Numbered from the stretch's first letter, positions 26,851 through 35,386 are shown. The stretch: 64,000 nucleotides of DNA from Streptomyces sp. SM11 (GCF_002910905.1 NZ_NEUE01000193.1:22141-86140), one strand, 5' to 3'. The notes: a model not told the origin generated them from the sequence alone. Numbers and translations are program-made.

Positions 26851-27908
26851 AAGTCGGTGGTCCGGGACGTCGACGTCACCGGGCCCAGCAGCCGGGCGTC
26901 CATCTCGCCCTCCTCGAACAGCCGGGAGGCCGGGCCCACGATCAACGGGTCCGGCTTCCCGACCACGTCCACGTCCTTGCCCGGGTAGTCGAAGCGGTCC
27001 AGCACATGCCGCATCGCCTCCAGCCGGGCCCGCTTCTTGTCGTTGCTCTTCACCACCGTCCAGGGCGCGTCCGCCGTGTCGGTGTGGAAGAGCATCAGTT
27101 CCTTCGCCTCCGTGTACTCGTCCCACTTGTCCAGCGAGGCCAGGTCGACCGGGCTCAGCTTCCACCGCCGTACGGGGTCGATCTGCCGGATCATGAACCG
27201 GTTGCGCTGCTCGTTGCGGGAGACGGAGAACCAGAACTTCACCAGATGGACGCCGTCCCGGGCGAGCATCCGCTCGAAGCCCGGCGTCTGGTGCATGAAC
27301 TCCAGGTACTCACGGGTCGTGCAGAATCCCATCACCCGCTCGACCCCGGCCCGGTTGTACCAGGAGCGGTCGAACAGCACGATCTCCCCGGCGCTCGGCA
27401 GATGCGCCGTGTAGCGCTGGAAGTACCACTGGGTGCGCTCACGCTCGGTCGGCTTCTCGAGCGCCACCACCCGCGCGCCACGTGGATTGAGATGCTCGGT
27501 GAACCGCTTGATCGTGCCGCCCTTGCCCGCCGCGTCCCGGCCCTCGAAGAGGATCACCAGCCGCTCGTCGCGCTCCTTCACCCAGTGCTGGAGCTTCAGC
27601 AGCTCGATCTGGAGCGCCCGCTTGGCCTTGTCGTAGTCGCGGCGGGGCAGCTTGCGGTCGTACGGGTAGTCCTCGCGCCAGGCGTCGCGGGCGTGGCCCT
27701 CCGGCGTGACGAGGACCGGATCGTCGTCCCCGCCGTCGACCACGTCGAACCCGTCCAGATACGGCCCGCCGTAGCGGGCCGCCAGCTTGCTCGCCCCGGG
27801 GGCGGCACGGTCCTCGGGCTCGCTCGCCCCGGGGGCGGAGGGGGCGTCCCGGCCCGCCTCGACCCCGGCCTTCCCGTTACGTCCGTTCCGCTTGTCGCTC
27901 CTCGTCAT
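26847..27908 (-). CDS. ppk2: polyphosphate kinase 2
   Basis: The 353-residue PPK2-family enzyme transfers phosphate between polyphosphate and nucleotides. A polar N-terminal extension of about 60 residues precedes the catalytic fold. Walker A is FEGRDAAGKGGTIKRF, the lid-region motif is NPRGARVVALEKPTERERTQ, and Walker B is EIVLFDRSWYNRAGVERVMG. The end is typical (WDEYTEAKELMLFHTDT, WTVVKSNDKKRARLEAMRH). From memory the sequence best resembles class I PPK2, which phosphorylates nucleoside diphosphates. The start at 27908 lies inside the end of the EamA gene (32-base overlap), so the pair is probably co-transcribed. Confidence 0.93.
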   Translation of the reverse strand: MTRSDKRNGRNGKAGVEAGRDAPSAPGASEPEDRAAPGASKLAARYGGPYLDGFDVVDGGDDDPVLVTPEGHARDAWREDYPYDRKLPRRDYDKAKRALQIELLKLQHWVKERDERLVILFEGRDAAGKGGTIKRFTEHLNPRGARVVALEKPTERERTQWYFQRYTAHLPSAGEIVLFDRSWYNRAGVERVMGFCTTREYLEFMHQTPGFERMLARDGVHLVKFWFSVSRNEQRNRFMIRQIDPVRRWKLSPVDLASLDKWDEYTEAKELMLFHTDTADAPWTVVKSNDKKRARLEAMRHVLDRFDYPGKDVDVVGKPDPLIVGPASRLFEEGEMDARLLGPVTSTSRTTDF

Positions 27909-28857
27909 GACGGGGTCCCTCCACCGGACGGGCCGGATTTCCGCGTGTGGGCCCAGTCTGCTGACGGCTCCGGGAGACCGCCACCCCGGCCAGGCAGAGC
28001 ACGCCGCCGACGATGCCGAGTGGGGTCGGTACCTCGTCCAGCAGTACCCACGCCATGCCCACGACGAGCGCCGGGACGGCGTACGTGGTCGCGCCCATCC
28101 GGCCCGCGGTGGTCCGGGCCAGTGCGTAGCCCCAGGTGGTGAAGGCCAGCGCGGTCGGGAAGACGCCCAGGTAGACCATGTTCAGGGTGGCGGACAGCGG
28201 CGCGTCGGCGGCCTCGGAGACCAGCGCCCCGGTGAACGGCAGGCAGGCCACGGCCCCGATCAGGCAGCCGAAGGTGTTGATCTGGAGCGAGGAGCCGTGC
28301 GCGAGGGCCGGCTTCTGGCTCACCACGCCCGCCGCGTACGCCACCGCGGCCAGCAGGCACAGCGCGACGCCCAGCACCGAGGAGCCGCCCTGCCCGGACA
28401 TCGCGAGGCCGACCACGACCGCGCCCGCGAACGAGACGCCCATTCCCAGCAGCAGCCGGCGCGGCAGCCCCTCGCCGAGCATCCGGGCGCCGAGCAGGGC
28501 GATCAGGATCGGCCCGATGTTCACGAGCATCGCGGCCGTTCCCGCGTCGACCTCCTGCTCGCCCCAGTTCAGAACCACCATGTACAGCCCGAACCAGAGC
28601 ACCCCCGAGGCGACGATCCCCGGCCAGGCACCCCGCCCCGGGAGTCCCTCCCGGCGAACGAGCAGGATCGCCCCGAGCACCAGAGTGCCCGCCAGCAGCC
28701 GGCCGAGGGCCAGTGCGCCGGGGGAGTAGGCCTCGCCCGCACTGCGGATGGACACGAAGGCGGAGGCCCACAGCACGACGGTGGTGCAGGCGGCGGCGGG
28801 GGCAAGCCAGCGGTGGGCCGGCGGGGAGACCGGAAGCGGTGTCGGGGGCGTCGTCAT
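27877..28857 (-). CDS. EamA/DMT family exporter
   Basis: The 326-residue membrane protein has ten predicted helices arranged as two EamA repeats. The first repeat has PAAACTTVVLWASAFVSIRS and the second has WGYALARTTAGRMGATTYAV and PALVVGMAWVLLDEVPTPLG. This is a typical drug/metabolite transporter; substrates range from amino acids to small drugs and cannot be told here. It overlaps the downstream ppk2 start. A dispersed GC-rich repeat lies upstream. Confidence 0.88.
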   Translation of the reverse strand: MTTPPTPLPVSPPAHRWLAPAAACTTVVLWASAFVSIRSAGEAYSPGALALGRLLAGTLVLGAILLVRREGLPGRGAWPGIVASGVLWFGLYMVVLNWGEQEVDAGTAAMLVNIGPILIALLGARMLGEGLPRRLLLGMGVSFAGAVVVGLAMSGQGGSSVLGVALCLLAAVAYAAGVVSQKPALAHGSSLQINTFGCLIGAVACLPFTGALVSEAADAPLSATLNMVYLGVFPTALAFTTWGYALARTTAGRMGATTYAVPALVVGMAWVLLDEVPTPLGIVGGVLCLAGVAVSRSRQQTGPTRGNPARPVEGPRHDEERQAERT

Positions 28858-28919
28858 GGCCGCGACCGTAGAGCCGGAACGCTTCGGCTCCCACCGAATT
28901 GTCGAGGACCGTCAATCGA

Positions 28920-28983
28920 CGCCGGACGGGCCCGTCCCCCTCCCGGCCCGTCGCCCTTCAGCCCGTCCGGCGTTTGAGGACGG
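28920..28983. repeat. Streptomyces dispersed repeat (GTCCGGCGTTTGAGGAC type) with hairpin
   Basis: CGCCGGACGGGC at 28920-28931 is the exact complement of GCCCGTCCGGCG at 28961-28972. The latter is followed by TTTGAGGACGG. From memory, AGCCCGTCCGGCGTTTGAGG is among the most frequent intergenic repeats of Streptomyces. It lies after the ArsR-like gene and may act as a terminator. A diverged copy is at 48547-48590. Confidence 0.65.
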
Positions 28984-29093
28984 AACCCTGGTGGTGGAGC
29001 GGGGCGGCCCCTCCGCGCCCGGGAAGCAGGGCGCAGCCCATCCCAAGCGCCGGCCGGGCCGCGAAAGGTGCTCGTCCGGCCCAGGCGCCGGTG

Positions 29094-29844
29094 TCAGCCC
29101 TCGGAGCGGTCGTCGATCGACGCGGGCTCGATCCCCAGGAGCTCCGACAGCGCCCGCACCCCCGACGGAGTCACCCGCACCGCCCGCCCCGACCCGAACC
29201 GCTCGCACCAGCCCGCCTCCAGCACATGCGCGCACAGCGCCGCCCCCGCAGCCCCCGCGAGATGCGGCCGCCGCTCCGTCCAGTCCAGGCAGCCCCGCAC
29301 CAAGGGCCGCCGCGCGGACCGGTCCAGGGAGATGCCGAGTGTGCCGAACCACTCCAGGCCCGCGTCGGTCAGCGCGAACCCGGTGTCCTGCCGCAGCAGC
29401 CCCCGGGCGCTCATCGCGTCGGTGATCCGGATGCCGAGCCGGCCGGCGAGATGGTCGTAACAGGTACGCCCCCGGGCCAGTGCGCTGGTGAGGTTCGCCG
29501 CCCGCAGGGAGCGCGGCCGCTCCGGGACTTCGGGCACCGCGTGGGAGGCCAGCTCCTCCACCAGGTGGGCGGCCCGCTCGTCGGCCAGCCGGACGTACCG
29601 GTGCCGGCCCTGCCGCTCCTCGGCGAGCAGCCCGCCCCGCGACCAGCCGGCCCAGGTGCTCGCTTGCGGTGGACGGGGCGACGGAGGCGTACCGGGCCAG
29701 CTCACCGGCGGTCCAGGCCCGCCCGTCGAGCAGGGCCAGGCAGAAGGACGCGCGGGTCTCGTCCGCGAGGAGGGCGGCCAGTGCGGCGAGTCGCGGGGCC
29801 GCCGCGTCGTGAGGTCGCGGCCGTGGGCGCGGGGAACGGTCCAT
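29094..29844 (-). pseudogene. ArsR-family regulator, frameshifted
   Basis: From the ATG at 29844 the frame gives an ArsR winged helix (RLAALAALLADETRASFCLA then ASVAPSTASEHLGRLV). It then loses frame at about 29640, where GCGGGGCGGG has one G more than expected. The rest (GLLAEERQGRHRYVRLADER through ELLGIEPASIDDRSEG) is in another frame to 29094, including the AHLVEELASH block typical of the roughly 240-residue DUF-tailed ArsR proteins. Removing one G rejoins them. This may be real or a homopolymer error. If functional it would be a one-component regulator of unknown signal. Confidence 0.7.
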
Positions 29845-29858
29845 GCGTCCAGGGTGCG

Positions 29859-30557
29859 TCAGGGAGGGTTCGGCGCCGGCCGAACCGTGACCGTGTCGTC
29901 GCCCGCCGGTCGCGCGTACTGCTCGTACTGGAGTGCCAGCCCGTCCAGAAGCGCCCGCAGCCCGGTCTCGAAGGCTCCTTCGTCGACCTGGCTGCGGTGG
30001 TCGGCCAGCAGGTGGGCCTGGCCGAGGTGCGGGTAGTCGGCGGGGTCGTAGGCGGTCTCGTCGTCGACGAAACCCCCGGCGAACGACCCCAGCGCCGAAC
30101 CGGTGATGAAGTAGCGCATCAGCGCCCCGATCCGGGTGGCCTGGGCGGGCGGCCAGCCCGCGCCGGTCATCGCCCCGAACACCGCGTCGGCGACCCGCAG
30201 CCCCGCCGGCCGGCGGCCGGGCCCCCGGGCCAGCACGGGGACGATGTGCGGGTGCGCGGCGAGAGCGGCCCGGTAGGACAGCGCCCAGTCGTGCAGGGCC
30301 TCGCGCCAGTCGCGCGGATCCGACCCCTGGAACATCGACAGATCGACCTGTACGGAGACCGCGTCGGCGACGGCGTCGAGGATCTCCTCCTTGTTGCGGA
30401 AGTGGTTGTAGAGCGAGGGCCCGCTGACCCCCAGCACGGCCGCCAGGCGGCGCGTGGAGACGGCGTCGAGTCCCTCGGAGTCCACGAGCGCGCTCGCCGC
30501 CTCGACGATGCGGTCTCTGCTGAGGAGGGGCTTGCGCGGTCGGGCCATGCGGCTCAT
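29859..30557 (-). CDS. TetR family regulator with C-terminal TetR_C domain
   Basis: The 232-residue regulator is read from the ATG at 30555-30557 (MSRMARPRKPLLSRD); 30548 and a TTG at 30572 are alternatives. Helix-turn-helix: ISRDRIVEAASALVDSEGLD region followed by VLGVSGPSLYNHFRNKEEIL (about 15-60). The C-terminal ligand domain carries GRRPAGLRVADAVFGAM and FAGGFVDDETAYDPADYPHL. It diverges from an acyl-CoA dehydrogenase gene. A palindrome at 30577-30595 lies between them and resembles the one before the aldehyde dehydrogenase at 24177. It probably represses both promoters and responds to an acyl-CoA or related lipid, which is inference. Confidence 0.85.
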   Translation of the reverse strand: MSRMARPRKPLLSRDRIVEAASALVDSEGLDAVSTRRLAAVLGVSGPSLYNHFRNKEEILDAVADAVSVQVDLSMFQGSDPRDWREALHDWALSYRAALAAHPHIVPVLARGPGRRPAGLRVADAVFGAMTGAGWPPAQATRIGALMRYFITGSALGSFAGGFVDDETAYDPADYPHLGQAHLLADHRSQVDEGAFETGLRALLDGLALQYEQYARPAGDDTVTVRPAPNPP

Positions 30558-30576
30558 AGTAGGGCCTGCCAACCAG

Positions 30577-30595
30577 AAACTAGCAGTGCTAATTA
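30577..30595. promoter_or_regulatory. TetR-type operator between tetR and acyl-CoA dehydrogenase
   Basis: AAACTAGCAGTGCTAATTA contains the perfect inverted repeat TAGCA-G-TGCTA and matches the ALDH-upstream site at 14 of 19 positions. It lies 20 bases before the TetR start and 46 before the dehydrogenase ATG, a position suited to controlling both. Confidence 0.6.
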
Positions 30596-30640
30596 AAGTG
30601 CGCCCGAGTGGCGCTCGCGAGAGGCAGTGGGTGACGCGCG

Positions 30641-31792
30641 ATGGACCTGGCGCTCAGCGAGGAGCAGGAAGCCGTCCGGAAACTGGCCGAGGACTTCGTC
30701 ACCCGCGAGGTCGCCCCCCACGTCGTCGCGTGGGACCGCGCCGAGAACGTCGACAAGTCGATCGTAAAGAAGCTCGGAGACCTCGGCTTCCTCGGTCTGA
30801 CCGTCCCCGAGGAGTACGGCGGCTCCGGCGGCGACCACCTCTCCTACTGTCTGGTCACCGAGGAGCTGGGGCGCGGCGACTCCTCGGTGCGCGGCATCGT
30901 CTCCGTATCGCTCGGCCTGGTCGCCAAGACCATCGCGACCTGGGGCGACGAGGAGCAGAAGCGGACCTGGCTGCCGCGGCTCACCTCGGGCGAGGCGGTC
31001 GGCTGCTTCGGCCTCACCGAGCCCGGCACCGGCTCGGACGCCGGGAACCTCGCCACCAGGGCCGTCCGCGACGGCGGTGACTACGTCGTCAACGGCACCA
31101 AGATGTTCATCACCAACGGCACCTGGGCCGATGTCGTCCTGCTCTTCGCGCGGACGAACGACACCCCCGGCCGCCGGGGCGTCTCCGCCTTCCTCGTCCC
31201 CACCGACACCCCCGGCCTCACCCGCCGCACCATCCACGGCAAGCTCGGCCTGCGCGGCCAGGCCACCGCCGAACTGGTCCTCCAGGACGTCCGGATACCG
31301 GCGTCCGGCCTGCTCGGGCCCGAGGGCAAGGGCTTCTCCATCGCCATGTCCGCCCTCGCCAAGGGGCGCATGTCGGTCGCGGCGGGCTGCGTCGGCATCG
31401 CGCGGGCCGCACTGGACGCCGCCGTGCGCTACGCCGGTGAGCGCGAACAGTTCGGCGGACCCATCGCCCGTCACCAGCTCGTCCAGGAACTGCTCAGCGA
31501 CATCGCCGTGGACGTGGACGCCGCCCGGCTGCTCACCTGGCGGGTCGCCGATCTGATCGACCGGGGCCAGGAGTTCGCCACCGCCGCCTCCAAGGCCAAG
31601 CTGTATGCCTCCGAGGCCGCCGTCCGCTGCGCCAACAACGCCCTCCAGGTCTTCGGAGGCTACGGCTACATCGACGAGTACCCGGTCGGCAAGCTGCTGC
31701 GGGACGCCCGCGTGATGACGCTCTACGAGGGCACCAGCCAGATCCAGAAGCTGATCATCGGCCGCGCGCTGACGGGCGTCTCCGCGTTCTGA
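30641..31792 (+). CDS. acyl-CoA dehydrogenase
   Basis: The 383-residue flavoprotein introduces the alpha-beta double bond into acyl-CoA. The N-terminal helical domain is followed by the FAD and substrate motifs CFGLTEPGTGSDAGN and YVVNGTKMFITNGTWADV. The C-terminal domain carries REQFGGPIARHQLVQ and FGGYGYIDEYPVGKLLRDAR. The catalytic Glu is in LYEGTSQIQKLIIGR near residue 366, the position used by short/medium-chain enzymes. It is divergent from its probable TetR regulator. No electron-transfer flavoprotein genes are adjacent. Confidence 0.93.
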   Translation: MDLALSEEQEAVRKLAEDFVTREVAPHVVAWDRAENVDKSIVKKLGDLGFLGLTVPEEYGGSGGDHLSYCLVTEELGRGDSSVRGIVSVSLGLVAKTIATWGDEEQKRTWLPRLTSGEAVGCFGLTEPGTGSDAGNLATRAVRDGGDYVVNGTKMFITNGTWADVVLLFARTNDTPGRRGVSAFLVPTDTPGLTRRTIHGKLGLRGQATAELVLQDVRIPASGLLGPEGKGFSIAMSALAKGRMSVAAGCVGIARAALDAAVRYAGEREQFGGPIARHQLVQELLSDIAVDVDAARLLTWRVADLIDRGQEFATAASKAKLYASEAAVRCANNALQVFGGYGYIDEYPVGKLLRDARVMTLYEGTSQIQKLIIGRALTGVSAF

Positions 31793-31900
31793 CCGGCGCC
31801 CGGGGGCTTCCGGCCGGTGCCGGGTTCGTACGGGTGTCTGAGTACGGGCCTGAGTACGGGCGCGGATGTGGCCTGCGCCACGTCGACGGATGCTGAATCC

Positions 31901-32191
31901 ATGAGTGACACGACATCGGTCAAGCAGCAGAGCACCGCCGCCTTCTACGGCCAGGCCGTCGCCTCCTTCATGGTGGCGATCGGCGCGGTGGCCCTCGGTA
32001 TCTTCTTCCTCGACGCCGACGCCTGGGTGCGCGGCTTCCTCGCCATCGGCGTGCTCTACCTCGTCACGTCCTGCTTCACGCTCGCCAAGGTGATCCGGGA
32101 CCGCCAGGAGGCCGGGCAGATCGTCAGCCGGGTGGACCAGGCCCGGCTGGAGAAGATCCTCGCCGAGCACGACCCCTTCCAGAAGCTCTGA
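31901..32191 (+). CDS. YiaA/YiaB two-helix inner membrane protein
   Basis: The 96-residue protein from the ATG at 31901 has the YiaAB domain (PF05360): TAAFYGQAVASFMVAIGAVA, LGIFFLDADAW, then GFLAIGVLYLVTSCFTLAKV with RDRQE. Two hairpin membrane segments are followed by a charged tail. Family members are small membrane proteins of unknown function, in some bacteria linked to envelope stress. It stands between the acyl-CoA dehydrogenase and a TetR gene with its own likely promoter. Confidence 0.85.
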   Translation: MSDTTSVKQQSTAAFYGQAVASFMVAIGAVALGIFFLDADAWVRGFLAIGVLYLVTSCFTLAKVIRDRQEAGQIVSRVDQARLEKILAEHDPFQKL

Positions 32192-32244
32192 CCCGGCGAG
32201 GCCCACAGCGCGAGGCCCACGGGGCGAGATCGACAGGGCAACCC

Positions 32245-32260
32245 CTAAGCGCTTGCTCAG
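32245..32260. promoter_or_regulatory. TetR operator, copy 1 (CTAAGCGCTTGCTCAG)
   Basis: This 16-base near-palindrome (CTAAGC/GCTCAG-type arms) is identical to 33479-33494. It lies 48 bases before the TetR ATG at 32308 and is of the type bound by lipid-metabolism TetR regulators, so autoregulation is likely. Confidence 0.7.
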
Positions 32261-32307
32261 GTTCGGGGTATGGTGTTCGTCCTGCTGACGGAGAGGGGCC
32301 CTGGGCG

Positions 32308-32940
32308 ATGTGTACGGCGGAGGAGACGGGCGGCGAGGACGCGCCGTGGGGCGAGGTCACTCCCGAGGCGGCCAGGCGGCTCCTCGTCGCCGCCGTGGAC
32401 GCCTTCGCCGAGCGCGGGTACCACGCGACCACCACGCGTGACATCGCCGGCCGGGCCGGGATGAGCCCGGCCGCGCTCTACATCCACTACAAGACCAAGG
32501 AAGAGCTGCTCCACCGGATCAGCAAGCTCGGCCACGAGCGGGCGCTGTACGTCCTCGACTCCGAGGCGGACCGGGACGGCACGGCCGCCGAACGGCTCGC
32601 CGGGGCCGTCCGCTCCTTCGTCCGCTGGCACGCGGAGCGGCACACCACCGCCCGGGTCGTGCAGTACGAGCTCGACGCCCTCGGTGACGAGCACCGCACC
32701 GAGATCGTCGCCCTGCGGCGCAGGAGCGACGCGGTGGTGCGCCGGATCATCAGCGAAGGGGTGCGGGACGGCGAGTTCGACGTCCCCGACGTCCCCGGCA
32801 CCACGCTCGCGGTGCTGTCCCTCTGCATCGACGTGGCCCGCTGGTTCAACGCCCGGGGCAGCCGTACGCCCGACGAGGTCGGCGAGCTGTACGCCGACCT
32901 CGTCCTGCGGATGGTCGGAGCCCGGCAGGTTCAGAAGTAG
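32308..32940 (+). CDS. TetR family regulator (probable repressor of the MaoC gene)
   Basis: The 210-residue regulator has a helix-turn-helix at about 25-70 (AAVDAFAERGYHATTTRDIA then AALYIHYKTKEELLHRI). The C-terminal domain matches the TetR_C_33-like group (FVRWHAERHTTARVVQYEL, ALRRRSDAVVRRIISEGV). From memory such proteins control fatty-acid or acyl-CoA genes. An identical 16-base palindrome lies before this gene and before the convergent MaoC dehydratase gene, so it probably controls both. The ATG at 32308 is in MCTAEETGG; ribosome site GAGAGGGG lies 12-18 bases upstream. Confidence 0.88.
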   Translation: MCTAEETGGEDAPWGEVTPEAARRLLVAAVDAFAERGYHATTTRDIAGRAGMSPAALYIHYKTKEELLHRISKLGHERALYVLDSEADRDGTAAERLAGAVRSFVRWHAERHTTARVVQYELDALGDEHRTEIVALRRRSDAVVRRIISEGVRDGEFDVPDVPGTTLAVLSLCIDVARWFNARGSRTPDEVGELYADLVLRMVGARQVQK

Positions 32941-32969
32941 CCCGGCGGGTTCAGGGGCGGTCGGCAGGT

Positions 32970-33431
32970 TCAGAAGTAGTAGCGGGACACCGACTCGGCG
33001 ACACAGGCCGGCTTCTCGCTGCCCTCGCGCTCGACCGTGACGACCGCCGTGACCTGCACGCCACCGCCCACCTCCTCGACATCGCGGAGCACCGCCGTGG
33101 CCCGCAGCCGCGAGCCGGCCGGGACGGTCGAGGGGAAGCGGACCTTGTTGGTCCCGTAGTTGATGCCCATCTTCATGCCCTCGACCCGCATCACCTGCGG
33201 TATCAGCGCGGGCAGCAGTGAGAGCGTCAGATAGCCGTGCGCGATGGTGGTGCCGAACGGCCCGTCCTTCGCCCGCTCCGGGTCCACGTGGATCCACTGG
33301 TGGTCGCCGGTCGCCTCGGCGAACAGGTCGATCCTCTTCTGCTCGATCTCCAGCCAGTCGCTCTGCCCCAGCTGCTCGCCCACTCCGTCCCGCAGTTCCT
33401 GCGCGGACGTGAAGATCCTCGGCTCTGCCAT
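32970..33431 (-). CDS. MaoC-type (R)-specific enoyl-CoA hydratase
   Basis: The 153-residue hot-dog-fold protein starts at the ATG at 33429-33431 (MAEPRIFTSAQELRDGV). The hydratase signature is present: FAEATGDHQWIHVDPERAKD with catalytic Asp and His, GPFGTTIAHGYLTLSLLP, and the C-terminal strands. It should hydrate trans-enoyl-CoA. It matches the R-hydratase family often found beside TetR regulators in actinobacteria. The operator CTAAGCGCTTGCTCAG lies about 48 bases upstream of its start. It converges with the TetR gene, their stops being about 30 bases apart. Confidence 0.9.
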   Translation of the reverse strand: MAEPRIFTSAQELRDGVGEQLGQSDWLEIEQKRIDLFAEATGDHQWIHVDPERAKDGPFGTTIAHGYLTLSLLPALIPQVMRVEGMKMGINYGTNKVRFPSTVPAGSRLRATAVLRDVEEVGGGVQVTAVVTVEREGSEKPACVAESVSRYYF

Positions 33432-33478
33432 GTTCCCGGTCCCTGCCTTCCGGCTCGACGCACCATCCGGCGCGATGT

Positions 33479-33494
33479 CTAAGCGCTTGCTCAG
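33479..33494. promoter_or_regulatory. TetR operator, copy 2, upstream of MaoC gene
   Basis: This is identical over 16 bases to 32245-32260 and lies 48 bases before the MaoC start on the minus strand. The same distance to the start codon in both cases supports a shared repressor. Confidence 0.7.
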
Positions 33495-33544
33495 CATCGT
33501 TGTGCGGCGCGTTCCTGTCAACGACATGGCAGTAGGTTTGAGGG

Positions 33545-34021
33545 GTGCCACAGATCCCACAGACACTTCACGAACTCTCGGTCGGCCAGCTCTCGGCGCG
33601 CAGTGGCGCCGCCGTCTCGGCCCTGCACTTCTACGAGTCCAAGGGCCTGATCAGCTCCACCCGCACCAGCGGCAACCAGCGCCGTTACTCGCGGGACGCG
33701 CTGCGCCGGGTCGCCTTCGTCCGGGCGGCCCAGCGCGTCGGCATCCCGCTGGCCACGATCCGGGACGCACTGGGCGAACTGCCCGAGGAGCGCACGCCCA
33801 ACCGCGAGGACTGGGCCCGCCTCTCCGAGGTCTGGCGCAAGGAACTGGACGAGCGCATCACGCAGTTGCACCGCCTGCGCGACCATCTGACCGACTGCAT
33901 CGGATGCGGCTGTCTGTCGCTGGAGACCTGCGTGCTGTCCAACCCGGACGACATCAACGGCGAGCGGATCACCGGTTCCCGTCTGATGCCCGAGCGTGAG
34001 CAGCCGCCCGGGCGTACGTAG
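33545..34021 (+). CDS. soxR: redox-sensing regulator SoxR
   Basis: The 158-residue MerR-family protein has a winged helix at the N-terminus ([40 protein letters not shown]). A dimerisation helix follows, then the [2Fe-2S] cysteine cluster Cys118, Cys121, Cys123, Cys129 ([12 protein letters not shown]), diagnostic for SoxR. In Streptomyces SoxR responds to redox-active compounds such as gamma-actinorhodin-type pigments and activates oxygenase, reductase and transporter genes. The GTG at 33545 ([15 protein letters not shown]) is the start. From memory it corresponds to SCO1697. It is divergent from the MaoC gene. Confidence 0.95.
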   Translation: MPQIPQTLHELSVGQLSARSGAAVSALHFYESKGLISSTRTSGNQRRYSRDALRRVAFVRAAQRVGIPLATIRDALGELPEERTPNREDWARLSEVWRKELDERITQLHRLRDHLTDCIGCGCLSLETCVLSNPDDINGERITGSRLMPEREQPPGRT

Positions 34022-34045
34022 CTCCCGGCACGGGGCCCCGGAACC

Positions 34046-34660
34046 TCACGCCGCCTGCGCGGCCGGCGACCGGTGCCGTTGCAGCCGGGCCCCGGCCAGC
34101 GTGCGGTCGGTGAGGGCCGACTGCGGCACCGCGATCCCGCAGCCCGTGCACACCGGGCCCGCCCACGGCGCCTCGCCGCGCTCCTGCCGCCACTCGATGC
34201 CGGTGCCCGCGCAGACCGGGCAGGCGGAGCCGCGGCCGGAGCCGAGCGCCGCGATCAGGCGGCACAGGACCTCGGCGAGCGGCGCGGTCGGATGGACGCC
34301 CGGGTCGGAGCAGCGGGCCACCCCGTGACCGCCCCGGGCGCGGCGGTGCCAGTCGTCGAACGCGCCGGGCCGCCGCAGCCCCGCGTGCTTCTCGCGCCGC
34401 CGCCGCTCGGCGAACCCCGCCTCGTACGCGAGCCAGACGGCCCGCGCCTCCTCCAGCTCGTCCAGCGCGCCCATCAGGCGCACCGGATCGGGCGCCCGGT
34501 CCTCGGGATCGATCCCGTGCCGGGCGCAGAGATGGTCCCAGGTCGCCCGGTGCCCGTACGGGGCGAATCTCTCCAAACACCTGCGCAGCGAATACCGCCG
34601 CAGGGCCAGATCACCCAGCGGATCGCGTACCTGTCTCGCAAGACTCCGGAAACCGGCCAT
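34046..34660 (-). CDS. conserved actinobacterial protein with C-terminal zinc ribbon
   Basis: The 204-residue protein is read from the ATG at 34658-34660 (MAGFRSLARQVRDPLGDLAL). The first 110 residues are helical and rich in Arg and Glu (ALDELEEARAVWLAYEAGFA, ERRRREKHAG). The C-terminal third carries CPVCAGTGIEW and CTGCGIAV, two CxxC pairs that should bind one zinc ion. There is no catalytic motif. I recall orthologues in many Streptomyces but no function. It converges with soxR. Confidence 0.65.
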   Translation of the reverse strand: MAGFRSLARQVRDPLGDLALRRYSLRRCLERFAPYGHRATWDHLCARHGIDPEDRAPDPVRLMGALDELEEARAVWLAYEAGFAERRRREKHAGLRRPGAFDDWHRRARGGHGVARCSDPGVHPTAPLAEVLCRLIAALGSGRGSACPVCAGTGIEWRQERGEAPWAGPVCTGCGIAVPQSALTDRTLAGARLQRHRSPAAQAA

Positions 34661-34894
34661 GACACCGCCACCTCCGTCGCTCGTCCTTGGACGTCAAAGA
34701 ATGGACGTACGCCTGCCCGTTTCGGCTCCATCGAAAGATGAGATCCTTCCATTGGCCGAGACGCCCCAGGTGGGACGGGGTGCCCCGGGCGGAAGCGGAA
34801 CGGCGCGCGGGCGGGTGGTGCGAGGGCGTGCGGTCCTCCCACGGGTGGCGAAAATCGATGGCGGCGTCACGGTCCCGTGCGGTTGGGTTCCCCC

Positions 34895-35377
34895 ATGACG
34901 CCAGTTCGCCCGCGCCTGGAGAAGGTCACCCCCGACAATGTGCTCACCGCCTGTCGGCTGGAAGTCGCACCCGAGCAGCGCGTGTTCGTCGCCCCGGTCG
35001 CACAGTCCCTGGCCGAGGCCCACGTGCATCCCGGCATCGCCTGGCCCCGGCTGATCTGTGACGGTGAGCGCGTCGTCGGCTTCGTGATGGCCTTCTTCGA
35101 CGTGCCGTTCGACTTCGATTCCGAAGTGCCGGACGCCCCGCCCCGCTCCGGGCTCTGGCGGCTCGCCGTGGCCTCCGGCGAGCAGGGCCGGGGCTACGGG
35201 CGGTTCGCCGTGGGGGCGGTGAACGAGGAGATCCGGCGGCGCGGCGGGACGCTCTCGACCGTGACCTGGAAGTCCGGCGAGGGCGGACCGGAGGAGTTCT
35301 ACCTCCGGCTCGGCTACCGCAAGCGGGGCCTCACCGATGACGGCGAGTACCTCGGTGACCTGGACCTGACCGGCTGA
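34895..35377 (+). CDS. GNAT family acetyltransferase
   Basis: The 160-residue single-domain acetyltransferase has the acetyl-CoA loop VASGEQGRGYGRFAVGAVNE (Q/RxxGxG/A) and a beta-5 strand with LSTVTWKSGEGG. FYLRLGYRKRG near the end is the usual closing motif. The start at 34895 gives MTPVRPRLEKVTPDNVL. It resembles spermine/spermidine-type GNATs of the DiaA/BltD type, but the substrate is not decidable. It is followed by a hairpin terminator and a convergent muramidase gene. Confidence 0.87.
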   Translation: MTPVRPRLEKVTPDNVLTACRLEVAPEQRVFVAPVAQSLAEAHVHPGIAWPRLICDGERVVGFVMAFFDVPFDFDSEVPDAPPRSGLWRLAVASGEQGRGYGRFAVGAVNEEIRRRGGTLSTVTWKSGEGGPEEFYLRLGYRKRGLTDDGEYLGDLDLTG

Positions 35378-35386
35378 AGAGCGGCC

